Source: Litorimonas haliclonae | Lineage (GTDB): Bacteria > Pseudomonadota > Alphaproteobacteria > Caulobacterales > Maricaulaceae | Direction: 5' to 3' | Assembly (NCBI RefSeq): GCF_965138505.1 | Contig: NZ_CBCSCO010000001.1 | Location: forward strand, 496,001-560,000 | Length of the DNA stretch: 64,000 nucleotides | Part shown: piece by piece, positions 42,141 to 50,969 of the stretch | Position numbering within the stretch: the first letter of the stretch is position 1 | Layout of the letters: the number at the start of each line of letters is the position of its first letter | Notes under the pieces: generated by a model | Databases searched by the model: none | What the model was told of the DNA's origin: nothing | Seen by the model: the letters and a program-made list of their open reading frames with translations, nothing else | Program-made: the position numbers and the translations under genes

Positions 42141-43625
42141 ATGTCATTCCACCGACTCGGCGCCTGTGCGCTATTGCTACTTTCTGCTTGCACAACTGTG
42201 CCACAGTCAACAGCACCAATGCAGCCTTCGGAACCTATCACCGTTCCGACAACTCAATATCCTGGAGAACAGGGCAGTTTTGAAATGGGCCACTTGGCTG
42301 TTCAGAATCGCCTGAATCAACCTAAAGCACAAAGGCGCGCCAAGAACATTATTCTGTTTGTTGGAGACGGGATGGGCGTCTCCACCGTCACGGCTATTCG
42401 CATACATGCGGGACAGAAACTGGGCCAATCTGGTGAGGAGCACATTCTCTCCATGGAAAGCCTTCCCCATACTGCCCTTTCAAAGACGTATAATACAAAT
42501 CAACAAGTCTCCGATTCAGCCGGAACAGCGACAGCCTTTATGACAGGCCAGAAAACCAAGGCAGGGGTGATTAATGTCTCCTCTGACGTGGACCGAAATG
42601 ATTGCGCGGGTTCACTCTCCGCACCATTGGACAATTTTTTACTTCAGGCGGCAGATCAAGGTTATGCAACGGGCGTAGTTTCAACGGCTCGCCTAACTCA
42701 TGCCACGCCTGCGGCGACTTATTCTAACTCGCCCAACCGGGATTGGGAAGGTCTAGGGGATTTACCTGAGGTCGCTCGCAATGAAGGTTGCAAACCCATT
42801 GCCGCTCAGATGGAAACTGCCCTCACCTCTGGGCGCCTCGACATCGCTTTAGGGGGCGGAAAACGGAAATTTGAAACCGGTGTTGAACAAAGGGTGGGCG
42901 GAACCTTCGTCGAAGATAAAGCCGCGCTTAGTCAAGTAACCGCTCAAACTAAACTTCCTTTACTGGGGCTTTTTTCGGACAGCCATATGGAATTCGTGCG
43001 CGCCAAAGACGAAACCAACCAAGAACCCTCAATCGCTGATATGGCCGTGAAAGCAATTGACCGACTGGAAGCCGAGGACAACGGTTATTTCCTCATGGTC
43101 GAAGGCGGGCGCATTGACCACGGTCACCATGCCGGCAGGGCGGAACTGGCCCTGGATGAAGGCGTTGCGTTTGACGAAGCTATTGCCGCGGCACTTTCGA
43201 AAGTTGATCTGTCCGAAACACTTATAATTGTTACGGCGGATCACAGCCATGTTTTCACCATTGCAGGCTATCCAACACGCGGAAATCCGATTTTGGATGC
43301 TGTAAAAGGCAATGATGATAAGGGTCATCCGAACGGCAAACATATCCTAGGCACTGATGGTCAGCCTTATACGACACTCGGGTATCAAAATGGACCCGGC
43401 GCCGTTGAGGGCGTTCGAAACCCGGAAACACAACCAGGCGAAGTCATTGTGCAAAAAGCGGCTATTCCAACTGGTTATGTGAGTAATGGGGAACAACGCC
43501 ACAGCGAAACCCACGCCGGCGAAGACGTCCCTGTTTTCGCCATTGGGCCGTCATCTGATCTGGTCTCAGGCGTCATGGAACAAAACGTAATTTACCACAT
43601 TATGCGTGAAGCTATGGGCTTTTAG
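42141..43625 (+). CDS. phoA: PhoA-family alkaline phosphatase lipoprotein
   Basis: This 494-residue protein has a lipobox (LLSAC, Cys17). The alkaline phosphatase core is complete: metal Asp76 in NIILFVGDGMGVS, the nucleophile Ser126 in SDSAGTATAFMTG, MVEGGRIDHGHHAG and IIVTADHSHV, then HSETHAGEDVPVFAIGP with a zinc His. It would release phosphate from monoesters such as nucleotides at the cell surface or periplasm. It follows amn by 17 bases and ends before a terminator. Confidence 0.94.
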   Translation: MSFHRLGACALLLLSACTTVPQSTAPMQPSEPITVPTTQYPGEQGSFEMGHLAVQNRLNQPKAQRRAKNIILFVGDGMGVSTVTAIRIHAGQKLGQSGEEHILSMESLPHTALSKTYNTNQQVSDSAGTATAFMTGQKTKAGVINVSSDVDRNDCAGSLSAPLDNFLLQAADQGYATGVVSTARLTHATPAATYSNSPNRDWEGLGDLPEVARNEGCKPIAAQMETALTSGRLDIALGGGKRKFETGVEQRVGGTFVEDKAALSQVTAQTKLPLLGLFSDSHMEFVRAKDETNQEPSIADMAVKAIDRLEAEDNGYFLMVEGGRIDHGHHAGRAELALDEGVAFDEAIAAALSKVDLSETLIIVTADHSHVFTIAGYPTRGNPILDAVKGNDDKGHPNGKHILGTDGQPYTTLGYQNGPGAVEGVRNPETQPGEVIVQKAAIPTGYVSNGEQRHSETHAGEDVPVFAIGPSSDLVSGVMEQNVIYHIMREAMGF

Positions 43626-43651
43626 GTCCTACAATTAGATCCGACGACCTC

Positions 43652-43679
43652 AGGATGGGACGGAAGTCTCATCCTTTTT
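43652..43679 (+). terminator. Rho-independent terminator after the alkaline phosphatase
   Basis: AGGATGGGAC and GTCTCATCCT form a stem with one mismatch and a GGAA tetraloop, followed by five T residues. It ends the amn-phosphatase unit. Confidence 0.8.
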
Positions 43680-43710
43680 CATTTGTGGCTCAAGGAATCT
43701 CAGCTCGTTT

Positions 43711-44166
43711 TTAGTCTAGAGACGAAACATTGCCGGCGAACCTATTTTGGTTCAGCCAGCCTTCAAGATTGCGCTCGGCTTCGATTTCATCTTTCTCAGC
43801 CAAGGCTTTTTTCCGGATCGCATCCTGTTGAGATAAAAGCACATTTCTGCGTACAGTCTGTGATTTTACGTCCTCTACCAAAGTCTTTTTCAGCACTTCA
43901 ATTTGCTGTAAATCCGATTGAAGAACAGAAATTCGTTTCATCTGCGCCGCTTTCCATTGCTCGAATACCATCACATCTGAGTGAACAGAGGAATTTTCAG
44001 ATCCATCGAAAAGGGAGCGGTGATTGCGCTCCAGACCTGCTCGAATGCTTGCAATGTTATCGGAAACCTTTTTCGACGCGAACATCACATTCGCAAGTTT
44101 TTTTTCTGCTTGTTGCTTCATGATATTATTTAATTTCAGCAGTACTTCGATCTTATCGCCCATCAT
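43711..44166 (-). CDS. Coiled-coil protein downstream of flhB, possibly FliJ-like
   Basis: This 151-residue, charged, almost wholly helical protein reads like one long coiled coil (KIEVLLKLNNIMKQQAEKKL, QSDLQQIEVLKKTLVEDVKS, ALAEKDEIEAERNLEGWLNQ). Size, composition and position beside export-gate genes fit a FliJ/YscO-type export component, but I see no diagnostic motif. It overlaps the flhB stop by four bases and is the last gene of the flgB-to-flhB operon. Confidence 0.6.
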   Translation of the reverse strand: MMGDKIEVLLKLNNIMKQQAEKKLANVMFASKKVSDNIASIRAGLERNHRSLFDGSENSSVHSDVMVFEQWKAAQMKRISVLQSDLQQIEVLKKTLVEDVKSQTVRRNVLLSQQDAIRKKALAEKDEIEAERNLEGWLNQNRFAGNVSSLD

Positions 44167-45260
44167 TCATATCCCTTGCGTTTCAAACTATCCGCAAAGT
44201 GAATAGAGGCGGCGACCGCAGCGTAGTGCTCTGGCTTAATGACGTCGCCGACTTCTACGCCCGCATAAATTGATCGAGCACAAGGCGGGTCAGAATGGAT
44301 TGGAATGTTATTCTCATCAGCTTTCTTTCGAATCCTGAACGCGAGCTCATCCACGCCTTTTGCCAATAGAACAGGAACGGTCTTTTGTTCACGCTCCCAT
44401 TTCAACGCAACCGCATAATGCGTCGGGTTGACGATAATGACATCCGCCTTAGCCACATCATTAATCATGGTAGCTTGCGAGAGGGCAAGTGCTCGGCGAC
44501 GACGCTCCCCTTTTAAATGCGGGTCACCTTCGCTTTCTTTATTCTCGTCCTTGATCTCTTTGAAGGTCATCCGGAGCTTTTTCATATGCGCGAACCACGC
44601 ATAAGGCAGGTCGACCAGTGCGATAAGGCCCAAAGCGATAATCATGAAAGTAATAAGTTGCAGGGCCGCTTTATTCATTTCCGGTATAATCAAGGCAGGC
44701 GAAATAGCGCTCATGCCGGGCAGCTCTTTCAACAAAGTGAAAAAGAAGAACATTGCAACCGACGCAATGAAGGCCAGTTTGAAGAAGCGTTTTCCAAACT
44801 CAACCATTCCCGTCGTGCCATATTTCTGTTTAGCATTCGAGATTGGGGACAAACGGGACAGTTTAGGCTTAATCTTTGACGGCGCGAAAACAACGGCTCG
44901 CTGAAGAACCAGAGAAACAACAATCGCCAGAATGAGGAGCATAAATACCGGGCCGAGAGCGAGAATAGGCTTCCACAAAAACTCAGACGCGCCGTTTTGG
45001 CCAAACCTCGCAGATTGAGAATTCAGCAAAGCATTTCCCATATCATTAGGGTGTTCCAACATACTCGAGAGCGAAACCAGAGCGTTCGTAGCAATAGCTT
45101 TCCCAAAAATAACAATCGCCACAGCGAGACCGATATACAGCATGAGCGTATTGGCCTCGGTTGATTGTGGCGTATCTCCTTTTTCACGGGTTTTCCGAAC
45201 CTTGGTTTCCGAGGCGTCAAAACTCTTTTCTTCGGCGCCTGACTCTTCATTCTCGCTCAT
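44163..45260 (-). CDS. flhB: Flagellar export gate protein FlhB
   Basis: This 365-residue protein has a charged N-terminus, four membrane helices, and a cytoplasmic domain with the autocleavage motif NPTH (VIIVNPTHYAVALKWE). Cleavage there allows the switch from rod/hook to filament export. HMKKLRMTFKEIKDENKESE is the conserved linker before the cytoplasmic part. It follows fliR by eight bases. Confidence 0.96.
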   Translation of the reverse strand: MSENEESGAEEKSFDASETKVRKTREKGDTPQSTEANTLMLYIGLAVAIVIFGKAIATNALVSLSSMLEHPNDMGNALLNSQSARFGQNGASEFLWKPILALGPVFMLLILAIVVSLVLQRAVVFAPSKIKPKLSRLSPISNAKQKYGTTGMVEFGKRFFKLAFIASVAMFFFFTLLKELPGMSAISPALIIPEMNKAALQLITFMIIALGLIALVDLPYAWFAHMKKLRMTFKEIKDENKESEGDPHLKGERRRRALALSQATMINDVAKADVIIVNPTHYAVALKWEREQKTVPVLLAKGVDELAFRIRKKADENNIPIHSDPPCARSIYAGVEVGDVIKPEHYAAVAASIHFADSLKRKGYE

Positions 45261-45268
45261 GAAGCCCC

Positions 45269-46051
45269 CTAACCCGCGAATTCAAAACTGACGGATTCGG
45301 TTTGGGCTATGCCCGCCCAAAGAGTCAAAATGGTTACGACAGAAAAAGCCAATAGCAAAAGTCCTATACCCAGAATGGCCGGCATACCGACGAATGAAAC
45401 GAGTAATTGCGGCATGGCGCGATTCACGAATCCCAACAGTAAATTATAGATAAAATTCAAAAGGATAAAAGGGAAGGCCAGAGACAAGCTCCAGCGGAAG
45501 AGGTTCACCGCTTTATCCGTTAATTCATAGGCAAAGTTGTTAAAGTCAGGGACTGCCCCCAACGGGAAAACATCATAAGAGCGGATAAGAATTGAGAAAG
45601 CTTCAATATGAAAATTCATCGTAATCAGTAACGTCACCCCAGCCAACATGAAGAAGTTACTTAATGTCGTATTCGGCTCTGTCGCAATCCCCTCCCCGAG
45701 AGGCTGAGAAATAGACATCGCCTGAGAAATGATATTCCCGACAACCTGCAGGCCAATCACCATGAGGCGAAGTGCAAACCCGAAAAAGAAGCCGAACACA
45801 GCTTCTTTGGCTATAAGAGCTGTGGCGTCCGAGAGCTGCGTTATCGGTACTGGCTGTGTCACCACGACTGGGAGCATGAGCCAGGTCAGCATGAGCGCCA
45901 GCCCAAGCCTGACCCGAGGCGTGATAGTGCGCTCTCCGATTGTCGGCACCAAGAACATAAAAACCGACATGCGCGTAAAGACGGCCATGATCGCGAAAAG
46001 CGAATCCATATAGGGCGCTATGATAGCCGTGAAGCCATCCAGAAATTCCAT
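45269..46051 (-). CDS. fliR: Flagellar export gate protein FliR
   Basis: This 260-residue membrane protein shows FliR features: FMFLVPTIGERTITPRVRLGLAL near the N-terminus, LRLMVIGLQVVGNIISQAMS, and several helices to the end. With FliP and FliQ it forms the helical export gate inside FlhA. Its start overlaps the flhA stop (TGATG). fliP is not in this window. Confidence 0.95.
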   Translation of the reverse strand: MEFLDGFTAIIAPYMDSLFAIMAVFTRMSVFMFLVPTIGERTITPRVRLGLALMLTWLMLPVVVTQPVPITQLSDATALIAKEAVFGFFFGFALRLMVIGLQVVGNIISQAMSISQPLGEGIATEPNTTLSNFFMLAGVTLLITMNFHIEAFSILIRSYDVFPLGAVPDFNNFAYELTDKAVNLFRWSLSLAFPFILLNFIYNLLLGFVNRAMPQLLVSFVGMPAILGIGLLLLAFSVVTILTLWAGIAQTESVSFEFAG

Positions 46052-48135
46052 CAGGCGACGCCCATTATGGCAGGACGTTCTGTCGTCCCGATCTCCTCAT
46101 AAGCCACGACAGGGTTTCGCACGCCCTTGGCGTTCAATACGGACCGGATAAACCGTCGGCGCTTGGATGTGGTCGCAATAGCGGCGTAAACGCCTTGTCT
46201 TGCAGACTTATCTAATTCCTTACGCACACTCCCGGCTAAGCGGTTAAATTCGTCGGGAGGCAGAGCCACATCCCGGCGGCCACTTTCGTCTGTTGTTTCA
46301 CTTGCCGAAAATTGGGTTTCCCAATCCGGGCCAATTTGAATTAAGGGAAGACGGCCGCTTTCATCGCGTAGTTTGGAGACAAATTGGTAACTCATTCTAT
46401 GACGCACAAAATCCGCCAATTGTTCTGTGTTATTTATTACTGTTTTGCCTTCGGCAATAGTTTCTAGAATGAGTGGGATATTCCGAATGGAGATCCGCTC
46501 CTCCAGAAGGAGGCGGCAAACGCCTTGGAATAAATCCAACGGCACTTTATCGGGAATAAACTCTTCAATAATTTTCTTATTAGATTCTGCCCGACCTGCA
46601 TCGCTCACATTTTTAAATGTATCCAGTGTTTTGCGTAGAGTGCGGCGAGTGAGCAGTTTGGTGAAGTTATCCTGTATGATTTCCAACAAGTGCGTAGCGA
46701 GGACTTCAATGGGGGCGATGACAGTTACGCCTAACATCATCAGCTCATCTTCATAATCTTTATCAATCCATCGCGCAGGCGCCTGAAAAACGGGTTCCTT
46801 GGTGTTCTCACCAGGAATGTGCGGATGATCTTCCGGGTCAATTAGCGCCAAAAGTTTTTTAGATTTGAGGCTTTGGGTCGCAATTTCCGTGCCTTGAATC
46901 TTTATCTTATAAACGTCGTCTGGCAGCAAGGCGTTATCCGTTAGTCGAATTGACGGCAGAACAAACCCGAACTCTTTAGCCACGAATTTTCTGATTTTTT
47001 GTACTCTTTGGTCAAAGCCAAACTCTTCATTCATAACGTTGGGCACGATATTTGGAGCCAGTTCGACGCTGATTTCATCAAGGTCCAATGCGTCTCCTAG
47101 CTTTTGCTCTTCAGGAATCTCTGTGACGGCATCTTCCGTCTCCGCTGGTTTTTCTGCCTCGGCTTTTTGCCGAACATAGGAAAAATAGGCGACTACAGAA
47201 AGAATAGCTGCCCCGCCTATGAAGGGCAGAAACGGAAGCCCCGGGAAAAACGCAAATATCAACATAATTCCAGCAACGGCGCTGATGGCCGCAGGGTATT
47301 GGCCGAATTGTTTGAACAAGGCGAAATCTACCGTACCTTCGCCGCGTCCTTTGGACAAAAGTAGACCTGCCGCAATTGAGATAATCACTGCAGGGATTTG
47401 GGAAACGAGGCCGTCTCCCACAGTCAAGACAGAGTAATTTTTAATCGCTTCGCTAAAGGAGATATTGTGGACGCCCACTCCGATACCAATGCCCGCAATC
47501 AAATTCAAAAGCGTGATTAAAATCCCGGCAACGGCGTCGCCTTTCATAAATTTCGACACGCCATCCAATGACCCTAGGAACGCTGTTTCTTCTTGTTCCG
47601 TCACACGTCTTTGAGCGGCCTCGGCGTGAGATATAGCGCCAGCTGCCAAATCCGCATCAATTGCCATTTGTTTGCCCGGCATCGCGTCGAGAGCAAAACG
47701 CGCGCCGACCTCGGCCATGCGGCCGGCGCCTTTGGCGATGACCATAAAGTTTACAATAACGAGGACGGAGAAAACGATAAGGCCAATAAAGATATTACCG
47801 CCCATAACAAACATAGCGAAACCTTCGATCACCCCGCCCGCCGCGTCCGGGCCCGTATGGCCCTCCCCGATGATAAGCTTGGTCGAAGAAATATTTAAAG
47901 ACAGGCGTAGGAGCAAAGCCGCCAAAAGCACAGATGGGAAAGAGCTGAAATCCAGCGGGCGCTCAATAAAAAGCGTGATTGTAAAAATCAAAATCGCGAA
48001 AGCAAAGGAGGCCGAGAGTCCGACATCCAAAACCCATGACGGCATGGGCAGGACCATCATGACAATGATGAACATCAGACCGATGGCTAAGAAGACGGTC
48101 GGATTTTTTATCAATTCCCCCAGAGATTTTGGCAT
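46051..48135 (-). CDS. flhA: Flagellar export gate protein FlhA
   Basis: This 694-residue protein has an eight-helix membrane half including the FHIPEP region (VVIAKGAGRMAEVGARFALD, PGKQMAIDADLAAG) and a cytoplasmic half that docks chaperone-substrate complexes (IRLTDNALLPDDVYKIKI, RTLRKTLDTFKNV). Length is standard. It begins two bases after fliQ. Confidence 0.97.
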   Translation of the reverse strand: MPKSLGELIKNPTVFLAIGLMFIIVMMVLPMPSWVLDVGLSASFAFAILIFTITLFIERPLDFSSFPSVLLAALLLRLSLNISSTKLIIGEGHTGPDAAGGVIEGFAMFVMGGNIFIGLIVFSVLVIVNFMVIAKGAGRMAEVGARFALDAMPGKQMAIDADLAAGAISHAEAAQRRVTEQEETAFLGSLDGVSKFMKGDAVAGILITLLNLIAGIGIGVGVHNISFSEAIKNYSVLTVGDGLVSQIPAVIISIAAGLLLSKGRGEGTVDFALFKQFGQYPAAISAVAGIMLIFAFFPGLPFLPFIGGAAILSVVAYFSYVRQKAEAEKPAETEDAVTEIPEEQKLGDALDLDEISVELAPNIVPNVMNEEFGFDQRVQKIRKFVAKEFGFVLPSIRLTDNALLPDDVYKIKIQGTEIATQSLKSKKLLALIDPEDHPHIPGENTKEPVFQAPARWIDKDYEDELMMLGVTVIAPIEVLATHLLEIIQDNFTKLLTRRTLRKTLDTFKNVSDAGRAESNKKIIEEFIPDKVPLDLFQGVCRLLLEERISIRNIPLILETIAEGKTVINNTEQLADFVRHRMSYQFVSKLRDESGRLPLIQIGPDWETQFSASETTDESGRRDVALPPDEFNRLAGSVRKELDKSARQGVYAAIATTSKRRRFIRSVLNAKGVRNPVVAYEEIGTTERPAIMGVA

Positions 48136-48137
48136 AT

Positions 48138-48401
48138 TTATCCGGCGATCGCTGGTATAACGACAGAGTCAAATAGATGGATGCACATTCGGGCCATGAA
48201 CCCCGCTGTTGCAATAAAAACAATCAACATCGCGCCGAGCTTAGGGACGAATGTAAGAGTCATTTCCTGAATAGATGTCAAAGCCTGCAACAAGCCAACT
48301 GCCAAGCCAACCAGCAAAGCCGTTCCTAGTAGAGGCAAAGACATAAGCGCGGCGCTCCAGAAGAACTCGCGCATAATGGAAAGGATTTCCGTCTCGCTCA
48401 T
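48138..48401 (-). CDS. fliQ: Flagellar export gate protein FliQ
   Basis: This 87-residue protein has two helices (ALMSLPLLGTALLVGLAVGL and FVPKLGAMLIVFIATAGFM) joined by the conserved QALTSIQEMTLTFVPK segment. It starts at the fliE stop with one shared base (TAATG). Confidence 0.95.
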   Translation of the reverse strand: MSETEILSIMREFFWSAALMSLPLLGTALLVGLAVGLLQALTSIQEMTLTFVPKLGAMLIVFIATAGFMARMCIHLFDSVVIPAIAG

Positions 48402-48715
48402 TAGACAGGCATACGCAGAAGTTCTTGGTAAGCTTCCACCACGCGATTTCGTATAGTCACGGCTGTTTCCAATGCCACTTCCGCATTCGCCATGGCCTGA
48501 ACAACTGAGTGAGCATCTGCTTGCCCGGAGGCCATAGCTTCCGTCGTCTTCTCGACATTTTGGAAAACTTCGGCAAACTCTTTAGCGCTTTCTGCTACAG
48601 CTCCTGTCGCCGAGCCTGCTTCTTTGGCGCCCATCTCTGCGGGTTTTGAGTTGGGGGAAAGGGCTTGTCTGGCAATTTGGTATTGGCGCATCGCGCCGAG
48701 GGAAGTCGGTTCCAT
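48401..48715 (-). CDS. fliE: Hook-basal body complex protein FliE
   Basis: This 104-residue protein ends with the family pattern (EVALETAVTIRNRVVEAYQE then LLRMPV), which joins the MS ring to the rod. SVVQAMANAEVALE is also typical. It lies 12 bases after flgC and just before fliQ. Confidence 0.93.
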   Translation of the reverse strand: MEPTSLGAMRQYQIARQALSPNSKPAEMGAKEAGSATGAVAESAKEFAEVFQNVEKTTEAMASGQADAHSVVQAMANAEVALETAVTIRNRVVEAYQELLRMPV

Positions 48716-48727
48716 GAAACGCTCCTA

Positions 48728-49123
48728 TTAGTTTCGAAGCAAGTCTATGAGACTGCGATACATTTGAGTGGCTTGACGAAAGGTGGAGAGATTGGCTTCA
48801 TAGCTTCGGCCCGCTTCGCGCGCATCCGCGAGTTCAACCATCATATCGACGTTCGAAGACATCACCATCCCATTTTCATCCGCCAAGGGACTAGCCGGGT
48901 CAAAGATTTGAGCGCCTTCACTATTATCCAAGCTGACATCGCCGATCGTCACACGGGCCATATCATTTACGCGGTCCATTTCAGTCGCGAAATTCACCTG
49001 TTTACGGTGATAACCATGCGTATCGGTATTGGAGAGGTTTTCACTGGCAATGCGCAATCGGAAAGACTGCACATTCATCCCGCTGGAGGCAGCGGCCATT
49101 GATTTTGAAATTGAGTTGTCCAT
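48728..49123 (-). CDS. flgC: Proximal rod protein FlgC
   Basis: This 131-residue rod protein has the N-terminal SGMNVQSFRLRIASENLSNT with the ANN/ENLSN rod signature and the C-terminal helix ADAREAGRSYEANLSTFR followed by QATQMYRSLIDLL. Length is typical. It follows flgB by 28 bases. Confidence 0.95.
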   Translation of the reverse strand: MDNSISKSMAAASSGMNVQSFRLRIASENLSNTDTHGYHRKQVNFATEMDRVNDMARVTIGDVSLDNSEGAQIFDPASPLADENGMVMSSNVDMMVELADAREAGRSYEANLSTFRQATQMYRSLIDLLRN

Positions 49124-49151
49124 CCTGGAGCGTCCTCATTTTACAGCTAAA

Positions 49152-49514
49152 TTATAGGTTCTTACCCACGGCCATTTTCATCATTGAAAGGGATTTTCGG
49201 TAAAGCATCAGGGCGAGGGCATGATCATTCTGCGTCTCGGCTGATTTCATCATTTGTTCTTCAAGTGACACAGAGTTGCCATTAGGCGAAGATGCATCGC
49301 CCATACTAGACTCAACGACCTTGAACTGGCCGGACTCAATAGGCTTCGCACCCATTTGCGTTTCGTGAAAGACTTCGCTGAAAGCTTGAAGGTCTTTGGC
49401 TTTATATCCTGGGGTGTCAGAATTCGCGATATTTTCGGCAACAACGGCGTGACGCTGCGCAGCGTGAGAGGCCATCGCGGAAACGAGGTTCTGTAAATTT
49501 GTATTCTTCATCAT
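49152..49514 (-). CDS. flgB: Proximal rod protein FlgB
   Basis: This 120-residue protein has the rod signature HAVVAENIANSDTPGYKAKD and the C-terminal ALMLYRKSLSMMKMAVGK. It opens the leftward operon flgB-flgC-fliE-fliQ-flhA-fliR-flhB plus a coiled-coil gene. A CtrA-like box lies upstream at 49538-49552. Either of two adjacent Met codons could be the start. Confidence 0.95.
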   Translation of the reverse strand: MMKNTNLQNLVSAMASHAAQRHAVVAENIANSDTPGYKAKDLQAFSEVFHETQMGAKPIESGQFKVVESSMGDASSPNGNSVSLEEQMMKSAETQNDHALALMLYRKSLSMMKMAVGKNL

Positions 49515-49537
49515 GGCCCGACAATCCTTGTCTATGG

Positions 49538-49552
49538 TTTACCATAAGTTAA
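49538..49552. promoter_or_regulatory. CtrA-like box between flgB and fliI
   Basis: TTTA-CCATAAG-TTAA matches the CtrA consensus TTAA-N7-TTAA at seven of eight core bases and has the favoured CCAT after the first half. It lies between the divergent flgB and fliI starts. Control by CtrA, the cell-cycle regulator of early flagellar genes in Caulobacter, is inferred. Confidence 0.5.
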
Positions 49553-49628
49553 GGCGTACATCAGAGAGTTGAACGAGAAGTTAACAAACACGAACCATAT
49601 ATTAACTTTATTCACCATATCTGCACCT

Positions 49629-50969
49629 ATGACTTACCTTGAAGACGGATTCGCCCAAGCGGACATTCCCGCCCCCACGCGTTATTTCGGACGCGTTGAA
49701 AAAGTCACGGACCAATCTGTTCATGTGAGCGGCCTAAATCATCGATTGGGACAAGGCGCCTTAATTGAAATTGAAAAGTCGGATGGCGCAAAGATCAGAG
49801 GTGAAGTAATAGCTCTTGAGAACACCCGCGCTATGGCCACCCTTTATACAACGACGGCGGATGTTAGAATTGGCCAACGGGTTGAACATATTCAACCAAC
49901 CCAACATTACCCTTCTGCGGACTGGATCGGAAAAATTCTTGATTATGAAGGGCGCTGTATTGACGGAACGACGCCAAATAGCGGCGCAAAGAGAGCCAAG
50001 CTCGACGCGCTTCCGCCCTCTGCTATTTTGCGAAAAGCTCTTGGACCAAGACTTAATACAGGCGTCGCGGCGATTGATACGTTTTTGCCGCTCTGTCAGG
50101 GACAGCGGACTGGGCTTTTCGCTGGCTCTGGGGTCGGCAAATCCACCCTATTAGGCACTATCGCACGGTCCAATAATGCTGACGTCACTATCATTGCTCT
50201 CATTGGCGAGAGGGGCCGCGAAGTTCGGCACTTTGTTGAAAAGGTGATGGGACCCGAAGGAATGAAAAAATCCATCGTTTTTGTGGCCACCTCCGACATG
50301 TCTGCCGCTATTAAGCTAAGGACGGCTCAGCTTGCGATTTCTACGGCCGAACACTTCAGAGATGAAGGCAAGCAGGTATTGTTTCTCTTCGACTCCCTCA
50401 CCCGATACGCCGAAGCGCACAGAACAATTGCTCTAAATGCCGGCGAAGTTCCGGCCCTGAAAGCCTTTCCTCCGTCTACTTTTCGCGCCTTGGCCGCTTT
50501 ATGCGAACGCTCTGGCCCCGGTCTCGACAATAGCGGCGACATCACAGCCGTTTTTAGCGTGCTTGTGGCTGGATCGAATATGGAAGAACCCGTCGCCGAT
50601 ATGGTTCGGGGTATATTAGACGGTCATGTCATTCTGTCCCGGGAGATTGCGGAACGGGGACGATATCCGGCTTTCGATATTCGGCGAAGTGTCTCCCGCT
50701 CCCTTCCCGACGCGGCAAGCCCCGAAGAAAATAGAACGCTTCAGACAGCGCGGGAATATATTATGCGCTATGAAGAAGCAGAACCGATTATTCAGGCTGG
50801 GCTATATGTCAGCGGTACAGATCCAAAACTGGACATGGCGATTGCGGCCTATCCAGAGCTAGACGCCTTTATCGGAACAGAAGAAGTTCTCCCGATTGAA
50901 GCCGCTTTTGAAAAGCTTAGCAAAGTTCTCGGCCCTGCTCCTCGACCGGAGGCTGGTTCTGAGACTTAA
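49629..50969 (+). CDS. fliI: Flagellar export ATPase FliI
   Basis: This 446-residue ATPase starts at ATG 49629 (MTYLEDGFAQADIPAPTRYF); the longer frame to 49569 adds no homology. Motifs are Walker A GLFAGSGVGKSTLLG, IALIGERGREVRHFVE, and Walker B QVLFLFDSLTRYAEAHR, plus GEVPALKAFPPSTFRALAAL. It powers export with FliH and FliJ, which are not recognised here except perhaps the coiled-coil gene at 43711. Confidence 0.96.
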   Translation: MTYLEDGFAQADIPAPTRYFGRVEKVTDQSVHVSGLNHRLGQGALIEIEKSDGAKIRGEVIALENTRAMATLYTTTADVRIGQRVEHIQPTQHYPSADWIGKILDYEGRCIDGTTPNSGAKRAKLDALPPSAILRKALGPRLNTGVAAIDTFLPLCQGQRTGLFAGSGVGKSTLLGTIARSNNADVTIIALIGERGREVRHFVEKVMGPEGMKKSIVFVATSDMSAAIKLRTAQLAISTAEHFRDEGKQVLFLFDSLTRYAEAHRTIALNAGEVPALKAFPPSTFRALAALCERSGPGLDNSGDITAVFSVLVAGSNMEEPVADMVRGILDGHVILSREIAERGRYPAFDIRRSVSRSLPDAASPEENRTLQTAREYIMRYEEAEPIIQAGLYVSGTDPKLDMAIAAYPELDAFIGTEEVLPIEAAFEKLSKVLGPAPRPEAGSET

